The position numbers and the translations under genes are program-made. This document shows, piece by piece, positions 20,225-29,456 of a stretch of 64,000 nucleotides of DNA (position 1 is the first letter of the stretch; each line of letters starts with the position of its first letter). The DNA lies in NCBI RefSeq assembly GCF_014196055.1, contig NZ_JACICY010000001.1, positions 900,255 through 964,254 of the forward strand, written 5' to 3'. Below the pieces are notes generated by a model that saw only the letters and a list, made by a program, of their open reading frames with translations, was not told the DNA's origin and ran no database searches. The DNA is from Novosphingobium hassiacum. Lineage in GTDB: Bacteria; Pseudomonadota; Alphaproteobacteria; Sphingomonadales; Sphingomonadaceae.

Positions 20225-21688
20225 ATGAAGCTGCCAGCTTTCGCCGTGGCGTCCATCGCAAGCCTGCTGGCGCTACCCGCGCAGGCGCAGGGCGTGAGCG
20301 ATTACCTCGCGCGGATCGCAGCGATCGACGACAGCGGGCCGATGCTCAACGCGGTGCTGGCGATCAATCCCGATGCCGCAAAGGACGAAGCGGCGGCGCG
20401 TACGATCGCCGGGCCGCTTTCGGGCAAGGTCATGCTGATCAAGGACAATATCGAAATGGCAGGCCCGCTGGCGACGACCGCCGGGAGCCTTGCGCTGAAA
20501 GACAGTGTCACGGGTCGCGATGCGCCGCTTGTGGCGCGGCTGCGCAAAGCGGGCGTGGTGATTCTGGGTAAGACCAACTTGTCCGAATGGGCCAATATCC
20601 GCTCATCATCGTCATCGAGCGGGTGGAGCGCGGTCGGCGGACAGACGAAGAATCCCCACGCACTCGACCGCAGCCCGTGCGGCTCGTCCTCGGGCAGCGG
20701 TGCGGCAATCGCGGCGGGGCTGGCGTGGGCGGCGATCGGGACGGAGACGGACGGATCGATTACCTGTCCGGCCTCGGTCAGCGGCATCGTCGGGTTCAAG
20801 CCGACCGTCGGCATGGTCAGCCGCACCCATGTCGTGCCGATCAGCCACAGCCAAGACACGGCAGGCCCGATGACGCGCAGCGTGGCCGACGCGGCACTCG
20901 TGATGAATGCGCTGGCGGGCAGCGATTCAGCCGATTCGGCAACGGCCGAGGCTGACAGTCGCAAGACCGACTTCACCGCAGGGCTCGCCACCGCCGGCAT
21001 CAAGGGCATTCGGCTGGGTGTGATGCGCAAGCAGGCGGGAAATCATCCCGTACTGCTGGCCCTGTTCGACAAGGCGCTGACCGACCTCAAGGCGGCGGGT
21101 GCCGAGCTGGTCGAGATCGACTTCGAGCCCTCACCCGACATGGGCCGCGACGAATTCGCGGTGCTGCTGTACGAGCTGCGCGAGGACATGGGGGCCTACT
21201 TGCGCTCGCTACCGAACAAGACCGGGCCCAAGAGGCTTGCCGACCTTATCGCGTTCAACAAGGCGAACGCGGAAGAATTGCGCTGGTTCGGGCAGGACGT
21301 CTTCGAGCAGGCGGAAGCTGCGACCGACACGGTGGCTTACGAAAAGGCACGTGCCAATTCGCTGCGGCTCGCAGGTGCGGAGGGCATCGACAAGCTGCTG
21401 GCCGACAACCGTGTCACCCTGCTGATCGCGCCGACCGAAGGCCCGGCATGGCCGATAGACCTCGTGCTCGGTGATCACTTCGTGGGCGTCGGCGCGGGCA
21501 GCCTTGCCGCTATTGCCGGATACCCGCACCTGACCGTGCCGATGGGCGCGGTCGAGGGCCTGCCGATCGGACTGTCGTTCATGGGGGCCAAATGGGACGA
21601 CGCGCGCGTGTTGAACGTAGGTGCAGCCTACGAACGCGCGCGGACCGTGGCGGTCCCGGTGCCCAGCCTGAAGCGCTGGGGCGAATGA
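20225..21688 (+). CDS. Secreted amidase (amidase signature family)
   Basis: 487 residues. The start at ATG 20225 has GAGG upstream and gives a signal peptide (FAVASIASLLALPAQAQG), so the frame open from 19574 is not used. The amidase signature triad is visible: Lys 73 in LIKDNIEM, cis-Ser 154 in CGSSSGSG, nucleophile Ser 178 in TETDGSITCPAS. These enzymes hydrolyse amide bonds; periplasmic members act on peptide amides or xenobiotic amides. GatA is excluded by the signal peptide and by the absence of gatB/gatC. Divergent from clpP. Substrate unknown. Confidence 0.9.
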   Translation: MKLPAFAVASIASLLALPAQAQGVSDYLARIAAIDDSGPMLNAVLAINPDAAKDEAAARTIAGPLSGKVMLIKDNIEMAGPLATTAGSLALKDSVTGRDAPLVARLRKAGVVILGKTNLSEWANIRSSSSSSGWSAVGGQTKNPHALDRSPCGSSSGSGAAIAAGLAWAAIGTETDGSITCPASVSGIVGFKPTVGMVSRTHVVPISHSQDTAGPMTRSVADAALVMNALAGSDSADSATAEADSRKTDFTAGLATAGIKGIRLGVMRKQAGNHPVLLALFDKALTDLKAAGAELVEIDFEPSPDMGRDEFAVLLYELREDMGAYLRSLPNKTGPKRLADLIAFNKANAEELRWFGQDVFEQAEAATDTVAYEKARANSLRLAGAEGIDKLLADNRVTLLIAPTEGPAWPIDLVLGDHFVGVGAGSLAAIAGYPHLTVPMGAVEGLPIGLSFMGAKWDDARVLNVGAAYERARTVAVPVPSLKRWGE

Positions 21689-21701
21689 GCGGGTAGGGCG
21701 G

Positions 21702-22424
21702 TTAGTCCGCCCTTGCGACTTCCCGAAGAGCTTCCAGTGCTTCAACTTGTGATTGCATGGCACGAAGACGCGCGTTGGCACGAGCGACCTGCACGCGCGC
21801 TTTGGCCCTGTGACGCGGCTGGCCCCAGCGCAGCAGCCTGCGCCCGGCATCGCGCAGCCAATAGCCGATCACGTCGAGCAGCGCAGTGCTGCGATGCTGC
21901 GCGACGGCGTGGGAACGAGGGATGGGGGTTACCCCGGCCGCGAGGGTTGGTGCGGCGGCCGGGGCGGGGGTTGGCGGGACGGCTATAACTGCCGCCTCCA
22001 CCGGGGTTGCTTGCATGGCGAGTGCGCGATCGAGCAGGTCTGCGGTGATCATCGGTGCTGTGGCTTCCTGCTTGTCGTGCGTAATCATCGCGACCTGGCG
22101 CGTGCGTTTTTGCTTGCCCGACGCAGAGCGGTGTTTGCGGGCGGCGCTCTTGCGCGCTTTGCGAGCTTTGCGCGGGCCCGAAGGCTTGCGCGCGGGCTTG
22201 GCGGGTAGCGTGATCAGGGCGCTCTCGACTCTAGCGGGCGCGGGCCAGGGCACGGTGGCGATCACGGCGCCGCGCGGCGGGGGCACGATCAGGCCAGCGG
22301 GAAAAGCGGGCGGATGGCCAGACTTGAGCATGAACGCCGGTTCGCGGCGCTTGCGATTAACTGCGGGCTTGGCCTTCCCCATCGGGCGCGGCTTGGATGC
22401 AACTCGATTGCGTACCGTGTGCAT
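21702..22424 (-). CDS. Basic hypothetical protein
   Basis: 240 residues, function not recognised. ATG 22424 has GAGGA 7 bases upstream. The N-terminal half is very basic (RKPSGPRKARKARKSAARK at about 88-106). A Pro/Ala-rich linker follows (about 145-165), then a C-terminal helical region with YWLRDAGRRLLRWGQPRHRAK and a coiled-coil-like end (RLRAMQSQVEALEALREVA). No signal peptide. The composition suggests nucleic-acid or membrane-surface binding, but that is only a guess. It converges on the amidase gene with 13 bp between stops. Confidence 0.6.
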   Translation of the reverse strand: MHTVRNRVASKPRPMGKAKPAVNRKRREPAFMLKSGHPPAFPAGLIVPPPRGAVIATVPWPAPARVESALITLPAKPARKPSGPRKARKARKSAARKHRSASGKQKRTRQVAMITHDKQEATAPMITADLLDRALAMQATPVEAAVIAVPPTPAPAAAPTLAAGVTPIPRSHAVAQHRSTALLDVIGYWLRDAGRRLLRWGQPRHRAKARVQVARANARLRAMQSQVEALEALREVARAD

Positions 22425-22584
22425 GGCAGTTCCTCGGACGAGGGTTCTTGCATGCAGATTCTGACACAGTGCGACTCGCTGCGAAGCCCCAACCTGATCG
22501 AGTTTGGAGCAGTCCCGGTATTTTCCCAGAAATTAGGCGTTCATACGGCGCGCGGCTACGTAGTTTGGAGGCCCAAAACGGCAG

Positions 22585-22614
22585 CGACCCGGCACGCCGA
22601 AGCGTACCGGGTCG
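22585..22614 (-). terminator. Terminator of the trigger factor gene
   Basis: A 13-bp stem with one C-A mismatch (22585-22597 with 22602-22614) closes on a TTCG loop on the minus strand; TTTT follows 7 bases later. It lies 43 bases beyond the trigger factor stop. Confidence 0.65.
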
Positions 22615-22656
22615 TCCGATATCCCGCCCCGTCGGGCAGGATCAATCCGAAATGGT

Positions 22657-24249
22657 TCAGCCCTCGGCCTTCTTCTTCGGCGCGGCCTTCTTCTTGGGCG
22701 CAGGCGCTTCCTCAGCGGCAGCCTCGGGCGCAGCTTCAGCGGCAGGCGCTTCGTCAGCTGCAGCGGCCTTCTTCTTCGGAGCAGCCTTCTTGGGCTTTTC
22801 CTCAGTTGCGGTTTCTGACGCAGCTTCGGCGACGGGCGCCTCGTCAGCTACGGAAGCGTCTTCCTTGGCAGCCTTCTTCTTGGGCGCAGCCTTCTTGGCA
22901 GGCTTGGTTTCAGCAGCGCCTTCCTCGGCTTCGATCGCGGCCTGAAGTTCGTCCTTGGTCACTTCGCGTTCCGAAACTTCGGCCTTGTCGAACAGGAAGT
23001 CGACGACCTTGTCTTCATAGAGCGGCGCGCGCAGCTGGGCGGCAGCAAGCGGTTCATTGCGGATGTACTCGACGAAGCGCTGGCGATCCTGTTCACGGTA
23101 CTGCTGCGCCGCTTGGCGGATCAGCATTTCCATTTCCTGGTTCGAAACCTGCACGCCGTTGGCTTGGCCGATTTCCGACAGGAGCAGGCCGAGACGCACA
23201 CGGCGCTCGGCGATCTTGCGGTAGTCGTCCTTCTCGGCTTCGATTTCCTTCAGCGCGTCCTCGGGGTTTTCCTCCCCTTGCGCTTCCTGCTGGAGCTGCT
23301 GCCAGATCTGCTCGAACTCGGCTTCGACCATCGAAGGCGGAACGGGGAAATCGTGACCGGCGGCCAGCTGGTCGAGCAGCGCGCGCTTCATCTGGGTGCG
23401 GGTCAGGCCGGCCGTTTCCTGCTCGAGCTGGCCGCGCAGCAGGCCGCGCAGCTGTTCGATGCTTTCGAGGCCGAGCATCTTGGCGAATTCGTCATTGGCC
23501 TCGAACTCACCGGCAACCTTCACCGCCTTGACGGTGATGTCGAAGGTGGCTTCCTTGCCCTTGAGGTTTTCAGCCTGGTAATCGGCCGGGAAGGTCACGG
23601 TGATGACCTTTTCGTCACCAGCCTTGACGCCGACGAGCTGCTCTTCAAAGCCCGGGATGAAGCGACCAGCGCCGAGTTCCAGCGGAGTGTCTTCAGCCGC
23701 GCCGCCTTCGAAGGCCACGCCGTCAACCTTGCCCAGGAAATCGATGATCAGCTGATCGCCGTCCTTGGCAACCGCGCCTTCTTCGGCGTCGGTGAACGAC
23801 TTCTGGCCCTGCGCGATGCGACCGATAGCTTCGTCCACTTCGGAATCGGTGACGGGTACGGTCAGCTTCTCGAGCTTCAGCCCATCGAGCGCAGGCGCTT
23901 CGATCGTCGGCAGCACTTCGAGCTCGACGGTCAGTTCGGCATCCTTGCCTTCGTCATAGCCATCGGTCAGCGCGACGGCGGGCTGCATCGCAGGGCGCAG
24001 CTTGTTGTCGATGACCAGCTTGTCCATCGCTTCGCGGATCGAAGTCTGCAACGCTTCCTGATGGATCTGCGCGCCGTGCATCTTGCGCACGAGGTTGGCG
24101 GGCACCTTGCCGGGGCGGAAGCCGGGCATCTTCACCTGCGGCGCGATCTTCTTGACCTCGCCATCGACCCGAGCGGCGATATCGGCCGCGGGGATGGTGA
24201 CGGTATAGGCGCGCTTCAGGCCTTCGTTGCTGGTTTCGACGATCTGCAT
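22657..24249 (-). CDS. tig: Trigger factor (ribosome-associated chaperone)
   Basis: 530 residues. The N-terminal ribosome-binding domain has the signature MPGFRPGKVPANLVRK (about 40-55). An FKBP-type PPIase domain (about 150-245; GDQLIIDFLGKVDG) and the helical C-terminal chaperone domain follow. Normal trigger factors have about 430-450 residues; here about 95 extra residues form a low-complexity tail of Ala/Glu stretches between Lys-rich blocks (several AAPKKKA repeats). It binds nascent chains at the ribosome exit. It is transcribed away from the adjacent tRNA-Leu as a single gene with its own terminator. Confidence 0.95.
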   Translation of the reverse strand: MQIVETSNEGLKRAYTVTIPAADIAARVDGEVKKIAPQVKMPGFRPGKVPANLVRKMHGAQIHQEALQTSIREAMDKLVIDNKLRPAMQPAVALTDGYDEGKDAELTVELEVLPTIEAPALDGLKLEKLTVPVTDSEVDEAIGRIAQGQKSFTDAEEGAVAKDGDQLIIDFLGKVDGVAFEGGAAEDTPLELGAGRFIPGFEEQLVGVKAGDEKVITVTFPADYQAENLKGKEATFDITVKAVKVAGEFEANDEFAKMLGLESIEQLRGLLRGQLEQETAGLTRTQMKRALLDQLAAGHDFPVPPSMVEAEFEQIWQQLQQEAQGEENPEDALKEIEAEKDDYRKIAERRVRLGLLLSEIGQANGVQVSNQEMEMLIRQAAQQYREQDRQRFVEYIRNEPLAAAQLRAPLYEDKVVDFLFDKAEVSEREVTKDELQAAIEAEEGAAETKPAKKAAPKKKAAKEDASVADEAPVAEAASETATEEKPKKAAPKKKAAAADEAPAAEAAPEAAAEEAPAPKKKAAPKKKAEG

Positions 24250-24326
24250 CCTGATCCAACTTTCTCGTAAGTCATTTTACGCCGCGCGGGCGCTGCAAAA
24301 GCTGATTCGGACGCCGGCGCGCGGTC

Positions 24327-24411
24327 TGGTGCGGGCGAAGGGACTCGAACCCCCACATCTTGCGATGGCAGGACCTAAACCTGCTGCGTCTACCAGTTCC
24401 GCCACGCCCGC
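24327..24411 (-). tRNA. tRNA-Leu (UAG)
   Basis: On the minus strand the 7-bp acceptor stem GCGGGCG (24411-24405) pairs with CGCCCGC (24337-24331). The anticodon loop TTTAGGT gives anticodon UAG. A long variable arm marks a class II tRNA, GTTCGAG is the T-loop, and CCA is encoded (24329-24327). It reads CUN leucine codons. Confidence 0.97.
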
Positions 24412-24495
24412 ATCCGGTGAAAAGCGAGCGGTGCCCCTATCGCAGCCGCCGGGAAAGGGCAAGCACCTTGGATTTGGCGCGTGCCAGCGCGCGTC

Positions 24496-24520
24496 GGAAC
24501 GGGCATGAACGGGGCGCGTT
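24496..24520 (+). promoter_or_regulatory. EcfG-type general stress promoter
   Basis: GGAAC (24496-24500), exactly 16 bases, then CGTT (24517-24520, followed by T) matches the alphaproteobacterial general stress sigma consensus without a mismatch. The -10 lies 34 bases before the start of the small acidic protein. Confidence 0.75.
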
Positions 24521-24553
24521 TAGGCAACAAGCACGTATTTTGAGGAGCCCCCA

Positions 24554-24736
24554 ATGGCCACGAACCCCGAAATCCCGCAGCCCGACCGAATCGAGCCACA
24601 GTCGCCACCGGAATCGCCGGAAGTGATCGAGCCCAACGAAGTTCCGCCTGTAATCCAGCCTGACGAGACGCCGGTGGTGGAGCCCGACACTGTGCAGCCT
24701 GACAGCCCGCCCGAAATCATGCCGCCGCCGGATTGA
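24554..24736 (+). CDS. Small acidic proline-rich protein
   Basis: 60 residues: about a quarter Pro and a quarter Asp/Glu, with no Cys, Trp, Phe, Tyr, Lys, Gly or Leu and a single Arg. The repeating pattern is P-E/D with hydrophobic Val/Ile between (PPESPEVIEPNEVPPVIQPD). It must be intrinsically disordered. GAGGAG lies 8-13 bases before the ATG. It is preceded by a perfect EcfG stress promoter, so it is probably induced by stress or starvation. I know of similar short Pro-rich proteins in sphingomonads but not of a function. Real gene judging by the promoter, ribosome site and non-random composition. Confidence 0.75.
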   Translation: MATNPEIPQPDRIEPQSPPESPEVIEPNEVPPVIQPDETPVVEPDTVQPDSPPEIMPPPD

Positions 24737-24792
24737 TTGTTGTTATCCCGCGTAGCGTGAGCGCGACCTCGCCAGGCGCATGTTGTTCGCAA

Positions 24793-25164
24793 TCAGAACA
24801 GACGCGCCCCTGGCGACACGTCGTTGTCGGGCGAGAAGAGAACGACATTCCCTTCGCTGTCGGGAAACCCGACTGTGAGAACCTCGGACATGAATTTGCC
24901 GATCTGGCGTGGAGGAAAGTTGACCACGGCGGCGACCAGCTTTCCCAGCAAATTTTCCGGATCGTAATTGCCGGTAATCTGGGCCGATGATTTCTTGATA
25001 CCGATGACGGGGCCAAAATCGATCGTCAGCTTGTAGGCAGGCTTGCGAGCTTCGGGAAACGCATCGACGGTAATGATCCGTCCAATGCGGATATCCACTT
25101 TCAAAAAATCAGCGAAGGTGATCGGTTCAGCGGCAGGTTCATCTGCACGATGGTCAATGTGCAT
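24793..25164 (-). CDS. csaA: CsaA-like tRNA-binding domain protein
   Basis: 123 residues forming one OB-fold tRNA-binding domain: FLKVDIRIGRIITVDAFPEA at about 20-39, KLTIDFGPVIGIKKSSAQI, then NFPPRQIGKFMSEVLTVGF. This matches CsaA, a homodimeric export-linked chaperone in Bacillus that is related to the C-terminal domain of MetRS. It overlaps the end of sppA by 11 bp, and coupling with a signal peptide peptidase fits a secretion-related role. Confidence 0.88.
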   Translation of the reverse strand: MHIDHRADEPAAEPITFADFLKVDIRIGRIITVDAFPEARKPAYKLTIDFGPVIGIKKSSAQITGNYDPENLLGKLVAAVVNFPPRQIGKFMSEVLTVGFPDSEGNVVLFSPDNDVSPGARLF

Positions 25165-27046
25165 CCGGCGCGCCTAGCAGGACTTTGAGCATCCGAAATA
25201 TGCCGGATTGCCGAACAGCTGCGCCCTGCCCTCGCGCCGTATCATCGCCCACGCACTCCAGACAATAAGCCCGCATCCCGCCACCGCCGACCAGTCGCGT
25301 GACGTCAGCCTCGACCCGCGCCAGCAGGCCCTGCTGCTGCGCTGCCAGCGCGCCGACCAGGTCGCGCGCACGCCCCTCCGGCGCTGCTCCGGTTTCCATC
25401 TGCTGGAGGAACGCGACAAACGGGCTGGCCTCGGTTTCGACGTATTCCGCGTGCCACTCCTTCGCGTCTGCCTTCTTCGCCGCCCAGGCAACGGCATCAT
25501 CCAGTCCGCCGAATTCATCGACAAGACCAAGCTGGCGCGCGGTCCCACCATCCCAGATCCGGCCCTGCGCGATCTTGTCGACATCGGCAGCGCTCTTGCC
25601 GCGTGCCTTGGCGACGTAGCCCAGGAACAGCGCATAAGTCCGCTCGACCTGGCCCTGCAGTACCGCCTCGACTTGCGGGCTGAGGCCGCCGAGCAAGTCC
25701 GGCTGTCCCGACAGACCCGTCGTGCGGACCTGTTCGGTGGTCACGCCGTATTGCGGCAGCGTCGCCTCGAACGTGGGGATCACCGCAAACACGCCGATCG
25801 AGCCGGTGATCGTGCTGGGTTCGGCGAAGATGCGCTGGGCAGGCGTAGAGACCCAGTACCCGCCGCTCGCCGCGACGCTGCCCATCGAAACCGCGACCGG
25901 CAGCCCCTTGGCGCGCACGCGTTCGACCGCCGCGCGAATCCGTTCCGATGCCATCACCGATCCGCCGGGCGAATCGACGCGCAGGACCATCGCCGCGTAA
26001 TCATCGCTCTTGGTCACGCTGTCGATCAGGTCGGCAATGCGGTCGCCGCCTGCAGTCCCCGGTCCGGCATCGCCATCGACGATCTCGCCCGCCACGGTAA
26101 CCACGGCGACGGCCTTGCCCTTCGTCGGCGCGGGCTTGTCAGCGAGATAGACGCGCAAATCGGTCTTCTTGAACGCGCCGAGCGGGCCTTGCGTGTCCGC
26201 CCCGACCAGTTCGGCAACACGCTGACCGAAGGCCACCCGATCACCCACGCGATCGATCAGCCCCGATTTCACCGCAGCCTGCGCCGCATCGCCACCGGCA
26301 TCGGCAACCCATTTGGCCGGGTCGGTCAGCGCCAGCGTCAGGTCCGCCTTGGGGCGCGCGCGCTTCACATCGTCCTGCCAGTTCTGCCAGATCGGCTGGA
26401 GCACGGCATTCAGCGCCTCGCGCGATTCGGGCGAGCTTTCGGCGCGGGTGTAGGGCTCTACCGCGCTCTTGTAGGCACCGACCTTGAACACGTGCGCCTT
26501 GACCTTGAGCCGATCGATCAGGCCCTTGTAGAATATCTGCGTCCCGCCCGGACCGCTGATCGCCACGCCGCCCATCGGATCGACCCACGCTTCGCTGGCA
26601 TGGGCCGCAAGCTGGACCGCATCGTCGGTATAGATCAGCGAGCGCACCAGCACCGGCTTCTTGGCAGCCCGAACCTTGTCGAGCGCGGCACCGATGTTGG
26701 TGATCTGCACCGACGATCCGCCGCCAAACTGTTCGAGATCGAGCACGACCGCCTTGATCCGGGCATCGGTCGCCGCAGCCTCGATCGCGCGCACGACATC
26801 ACGCTCGACGTACTCGGCGACAGGTGCCTGCCCCGACAGCAACAGGTCCGTCGGCGAAAGCGTTGCCGCTTCCTCGACAATCGAACCGGTCAGCGGCAGG
26901 TACAGCGCACCATCGCGAACCATTCCGGGCGCAGGCCGGGCCGTCAGCGCGGCGTAGAGTGCTGCGAAAAACAGCAGCAGGAACAACAGGACAAGGCCAT
27001 CCTTGATGGCGACGAGGATCTTCCAGACCGAACGGGCAAAGCTCAT
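25154..27046 (-). CDS. sppA: Signal peptide peptidase SppA, long (67 kDa) type
   Basis: 630 residues. One N-terminal transmembrane helix ([20 protein letters not shown], about 18-37) anchors tandem peptidase S49 domains facing the periplasm. The N-terminal half should give the Lys, and the C-terminal half gives the catalytic Ser in [15 protein letters not shown], as in E. coli protease [16 protein letters not shown] is the family signature. It degrades cleaved signal peptides in the membrane. AGAGG precedes the ATG. It overlaps csaA by 11 bp and diverges from pyrB. Confidence 0.93.
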   Translation of the reverse strand: MSFARSVWKILVAIKDGLVLLFLLLFFAALYAALTARPAPGMVRDGALYLPLTGSIVEEAATLSPTDLLLSGQAPVAEYVERDVVRAIEAAATDARIKAVVLDLEQFGGGSSVQITNIGAALDKVRAAKKPVLVRSLIYTDDAVQLAAHASEAWVDPMGGVAISGPGGTQIFYKGLIDRLKVKAHVFKVGAYKSAVEPYTRAESSPESREALNAVLQPIWQNWQDDVKRARPKADLTLALTDPAKWVADAGGDAAQAAVKSGLIDRVGDRVAFGQRVAELVGADTQGPLGAFKKTDLRVYLADKPAPTKGKAVAVVTVAGEIVDGDAGPGTAGGDRIADLIDSVTKSDDYAAMVLRVDSPGGSVMASERIRAAVERVRAKGLPVAVSMGSVAASGGYWVSTPAQRIFAEPSTITGSIGVFAVIPTFEATLPQYGVTTEQVRTTGLSGQPDLLGGLSPQVEAVLQGQVERTYALFLGYVAKARGKSAADVDKIAQGRIWDGGTARQLGLVDEFGGLDDAVAWAAKKADAKEWHAEYVETEASPFVAFLQQMETGAAPEGRARDLVGALAAQQQGLLARVEADVTRLVGGGGMRAYCLECVGDDTARGQGAAVRQSGIFRMLKVLLGAPDAH

Positions 27047-27132
27047 GGCGCACCTCTATTGTGGACGCCGGGCCAAAGCCAGCGGGAAACGGCTTGAGTG
27101 CTGCCCTCCCGCCCTCTAGGGAACTGGTTTCA

Positions 27133-28158
27133 ATGACAGCTCGGAACAACCCTCAGGCAGGCCGCTACCCGGCGGGCGGCTTTGCCTACCCGCATCGCGA
27201 CCTGACCGGCATCGGCCAGCTTGCCCGCCATGAGATCCTCTATCTGCTGGACGAGGCGGAACAGTGGGTCGATCTCAACCGCCACGCCCACAAGAAGACC
27301 GACCTGCTGAACGGGCTGACGATCATCAACGCCTTCTTCGAGAACTCGACGCGCACGCTGCTGTCGTTCGAGATTGCCGGAAAGCGGCTGGGTGCGGACG
27401 TGGTCAACATGCATGCCGCCACGTCGAGCGTGAAGAAGGGCGAGACGCTGATCGACACCGCGATGACGCTCAACGCCATGCGTGCCGATGCGATCGTGAT
27501 CCGTCATGCCAGCTCGGGCGCAGTGCGGCTGATCGCGGAGAAGGTCGATTGCCCGGTGCTCAATGCGGGCGACGGGCAGCACGAACATCCCACGCAGGCG
27601 CTGCTCGATGCGCTGACCATGCGCCATGCGCTGAAACTGCCGATCGGGAGCGACCTCAATGGACTGAAGGTCACGATCTGCGGCGATATCCTGCACAGCC
27701 GCGTCGCGCGCTCGAACATCCTGTGCCTCACAGCGCTTGGGGCCGAAGTGCGCGTGTGCGCGCCGCCCGCGCTGATGCCTGACGAGGTCGAGGCGATGGG
27801 CGTCACGCCCATGTATGATTTCGACGCGGCGCTGAAGGGTGCCAGCGTGGTGATGATGCTGCGGCTCCAGCAGGAGCGCATGTCCGGCCAGTTCATCCCC
27901 TCCCCGCGCGAATATCGCCACCTCTACGGCCTGACGCCCGAGCGGCTGACCAAGGCGGAGCCCGATGCGTTCGTGATGCACCCCGGCCCGATGAACCGCG
28001 GAATAGAGATCGATTCGACCGTAGCCGATCACCCGACGCGCAGCCTGATCACGCGCCAGGTCGAGATGGGCGTGGCGATCCGCATGGCCTGCCTCGAAGT
28101 GCTGACACGCCGGACGCGACAGGTGCCCGGCTGGGAAGCAGCGGGAGCAGCAGCATGA
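27133..28158 (+). CDS. pyrB: Aspartate carbamoyltransferase catalytic subunit
   Basis: 341 residues from ATG 27133. The carbamoyl-phosphate loop [23 protein letters not shown], the HPTQALLD motif, [12 protein letters not shown] and the aspartate-side loop [11 protein letters not shown] are all present. It makes carbamoyl-aspartate in pyrimidine synthesis. The length and the downstream dihydroorotase-like partner (4-bp overlap, ATGA) match the class A ATCase of Pseudomonas, where an inactive PyrC-like chain is needed for assembly. No pyrI is adjacent. Confidence 0.95.
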   Translation: MTARNNPQAGRYPAGGFAYPHRDLTGIGQLARHEILYLLDEAEQWVDLNRHAHKKTDLLNGLTIINAFFENSTRTLLSFEIAGKRLGADVVNMHAATSSVKKGETLIDTAMTLNAMRADAIVIRHASSGAVRLIAEKVDCPVLNAGDGQHEHPTQALLDALTMRHALKLPIGSDLNGLKVTICGDILHSRVARSNILCLTALGAEVRVCAPPALMPDEVEAMGVTPMYDFDAALKGASVVMMLRLQQERMSGQFIPSPREYRHLYGLTPERLTKAEPDAFVMHPGPMNRGIEIDSTVADHPTRSLITRQVEMGVAIRMACLEVLTRRTRQVPGWEAAGAAA

Positions 28159-29384
28159 TCGCGGGCCCCCTGACGATCACCGGCGGACGGCTGGTCCTCG
28201 GCGATGGAGAACCTCAACCCGGTGCGCTGCGCTGCGAGGGTGGCCGAATCGTGGCGTTGGGCGACGTGACGCCACACGAGGGCGACGTTGTGTTCGACGC
28301 GAGAGGCGCGCTGGTCGCGCCGGGACTGGTGGACCTCGGCGTCTTTGCCATCGACAAGCCTGCGTTCCACTTCGGCGGGATCACGCGCGCGGCGCTGATG
28401 CCCGATCAAGGACCGCCGCTGGACCACCCGGCACGCGTGCGGTTCGCGGCACAATCGGGCAAGCCTGACTTGTGGGTCCACCCGCTGGCCGCTGCCACGC
28501 GGGCGCTGGAGGGCAGCGACCTTGCCGAGCTTGCGCTGATGCGCGACGCGGGCGCACGTGCCGTGGCGACGGGCCGTGCGTGGATCGGTGATTCGGGGGT
28601 AATGCTGCGGCTGCTGCGCTACTGCGCGATGCTCGGACTGGTCGTGGTGACCCATGCCGAGGATGCAGGCGTGACCGGCAGTGCCGTGGCAACGGCGGGC
28701 GAGGTTGCAACGCGGCTCGGCCTGCCATCAGCGCCTGCGGTGGCCGAGGCGCTGGCCGTGGCACGCGACATTGCGCTGGCCGAGGTTTCTGGATGCCACG
28801 TCCATTTCCGGCAGGTAACGACGGCATCTGCGCTCGATCTGGTGCGCACGGCCAAGGCGCGCGGCGTGCAGGTGACCGCCGGGGTGACGCCTGCGCACTT
28901 CATCCTCTCGGACCTCGAACTGGTAGGCTTCCGCACGTTCTGCCGGATGTCGCCGCCGCTCCGCTCGGACACGGATCGCAAGGCTGTGATCGCCGCAATC
29001 GCCGACGGCACGATCGACGTGATCTCGTCAGGCCACGATCCGCGCGGGCCGGAGGACAAGCGCCTGCCGTTTGCGGATGCCGAACCCGGCATGGCGGGGG
29101 CCGAGACGCTCTTGCCGCTCACGCTGACGCTGGTGCGCGATGGCGTAATCTCGATGGCGCGCGCGTTCGATCTGCTCAGCGCAAGCCCTGCGCGCCTGCT
29201 GGGCGTGGATGCTGGACGGCTGGCGGTGGGCACAGAAGCCGACCTTGCAATCATCGACCCGGTGCGGCCATGGGTGGTCGATTCGGACAAGATGGCGGCA
29301 AGCGCGGGCAACACCCCGTTCGACCGCCGCCCGGTCGAGGGCCGCGTCACCGCGCTGTTCAAGGGCGGGACGAAGATCGACTGA
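28155..29384 (+). CDS. pyrX: Inactive dihydroorotase homologue (ATCase partner, PyrC')
   Basis: 409 residues of the cyclic amidohydrolase fold, similar to dihydroorotase along its length ([55 protein letters not shown]). The metal site is gone: the usual GxxDxHxH loop reads [12 protein letters not shown] without either histidine, and the catalytic TDHAP segment reads SSGHDP. It therefore cannot hydrolyse dihydroorotate by the normal mechanism. By analogy with pyrBC' of Pseudomonas it should be a structural partner of PyrB. The gene overlaps pyrB by 4 bp. An active pyrC should exist elsewhere. Confidence 0.88.
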   Translation: MIAGPLTITGGRLVLGDGEPQPGALRCEGGRIVALGDVTPHEGDVVFDARGALVAPGLVDLGVFAIDKPAFHFGGITRAALMPDQGPPLDHPARVRFAAQSGKPDLWVHPLAAATRALEGSDLAELALMRDAGARAVATGRAWIGDSGVMLRLLRYCAMLGLVVVTHAEDAGVTGSAVATAGEVATRLGLPSAPAVAEALAVARDIALAEVSGCHVHFRQVTTASALDLVRTAKARGVQVTAGVTPAHFILSDLELVGFRTFCRMSPPLRSDTDRKAVIAAIADGTIDVISSGHDPRGPEDKRLPFADAEPGMAGAETLLPLTLTLVRDGVISMARAFDLLSASPARLLGVDAGRLAVGTEADLAIIDPVRPWVVDSDKMAASAGNTPFDRRPVEGRVTALFKGGTKID

Positions 29385-29396
29385 AACCAAAGAAGA

Positions 29397-29428
29397 GGAG
29401 CGCCAGGACGTTGTGTCCTTGGCGCTCC
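29397..29428 (-). terminator. Terminator between pyrX and the TPR/SPOR gene
   Basis: A 13-bp stem with a one-base bulge (29397-29409 with 29415-29428) is followed on the minus strand by TCTTCTTTGG. It should end the minus-strand SPOR gene and may slow readthrough from pyrBX. Confidence 0.65.
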
Positions 29429-29456
29429 ACGCGAACCCGTAATCGATTAATGCAGA

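Noticed and set aside
25208..27097. 629-codon open frame opposite sppA
   Set aside because: Antisense shadow without domains; sppA is complete on the minus strand.
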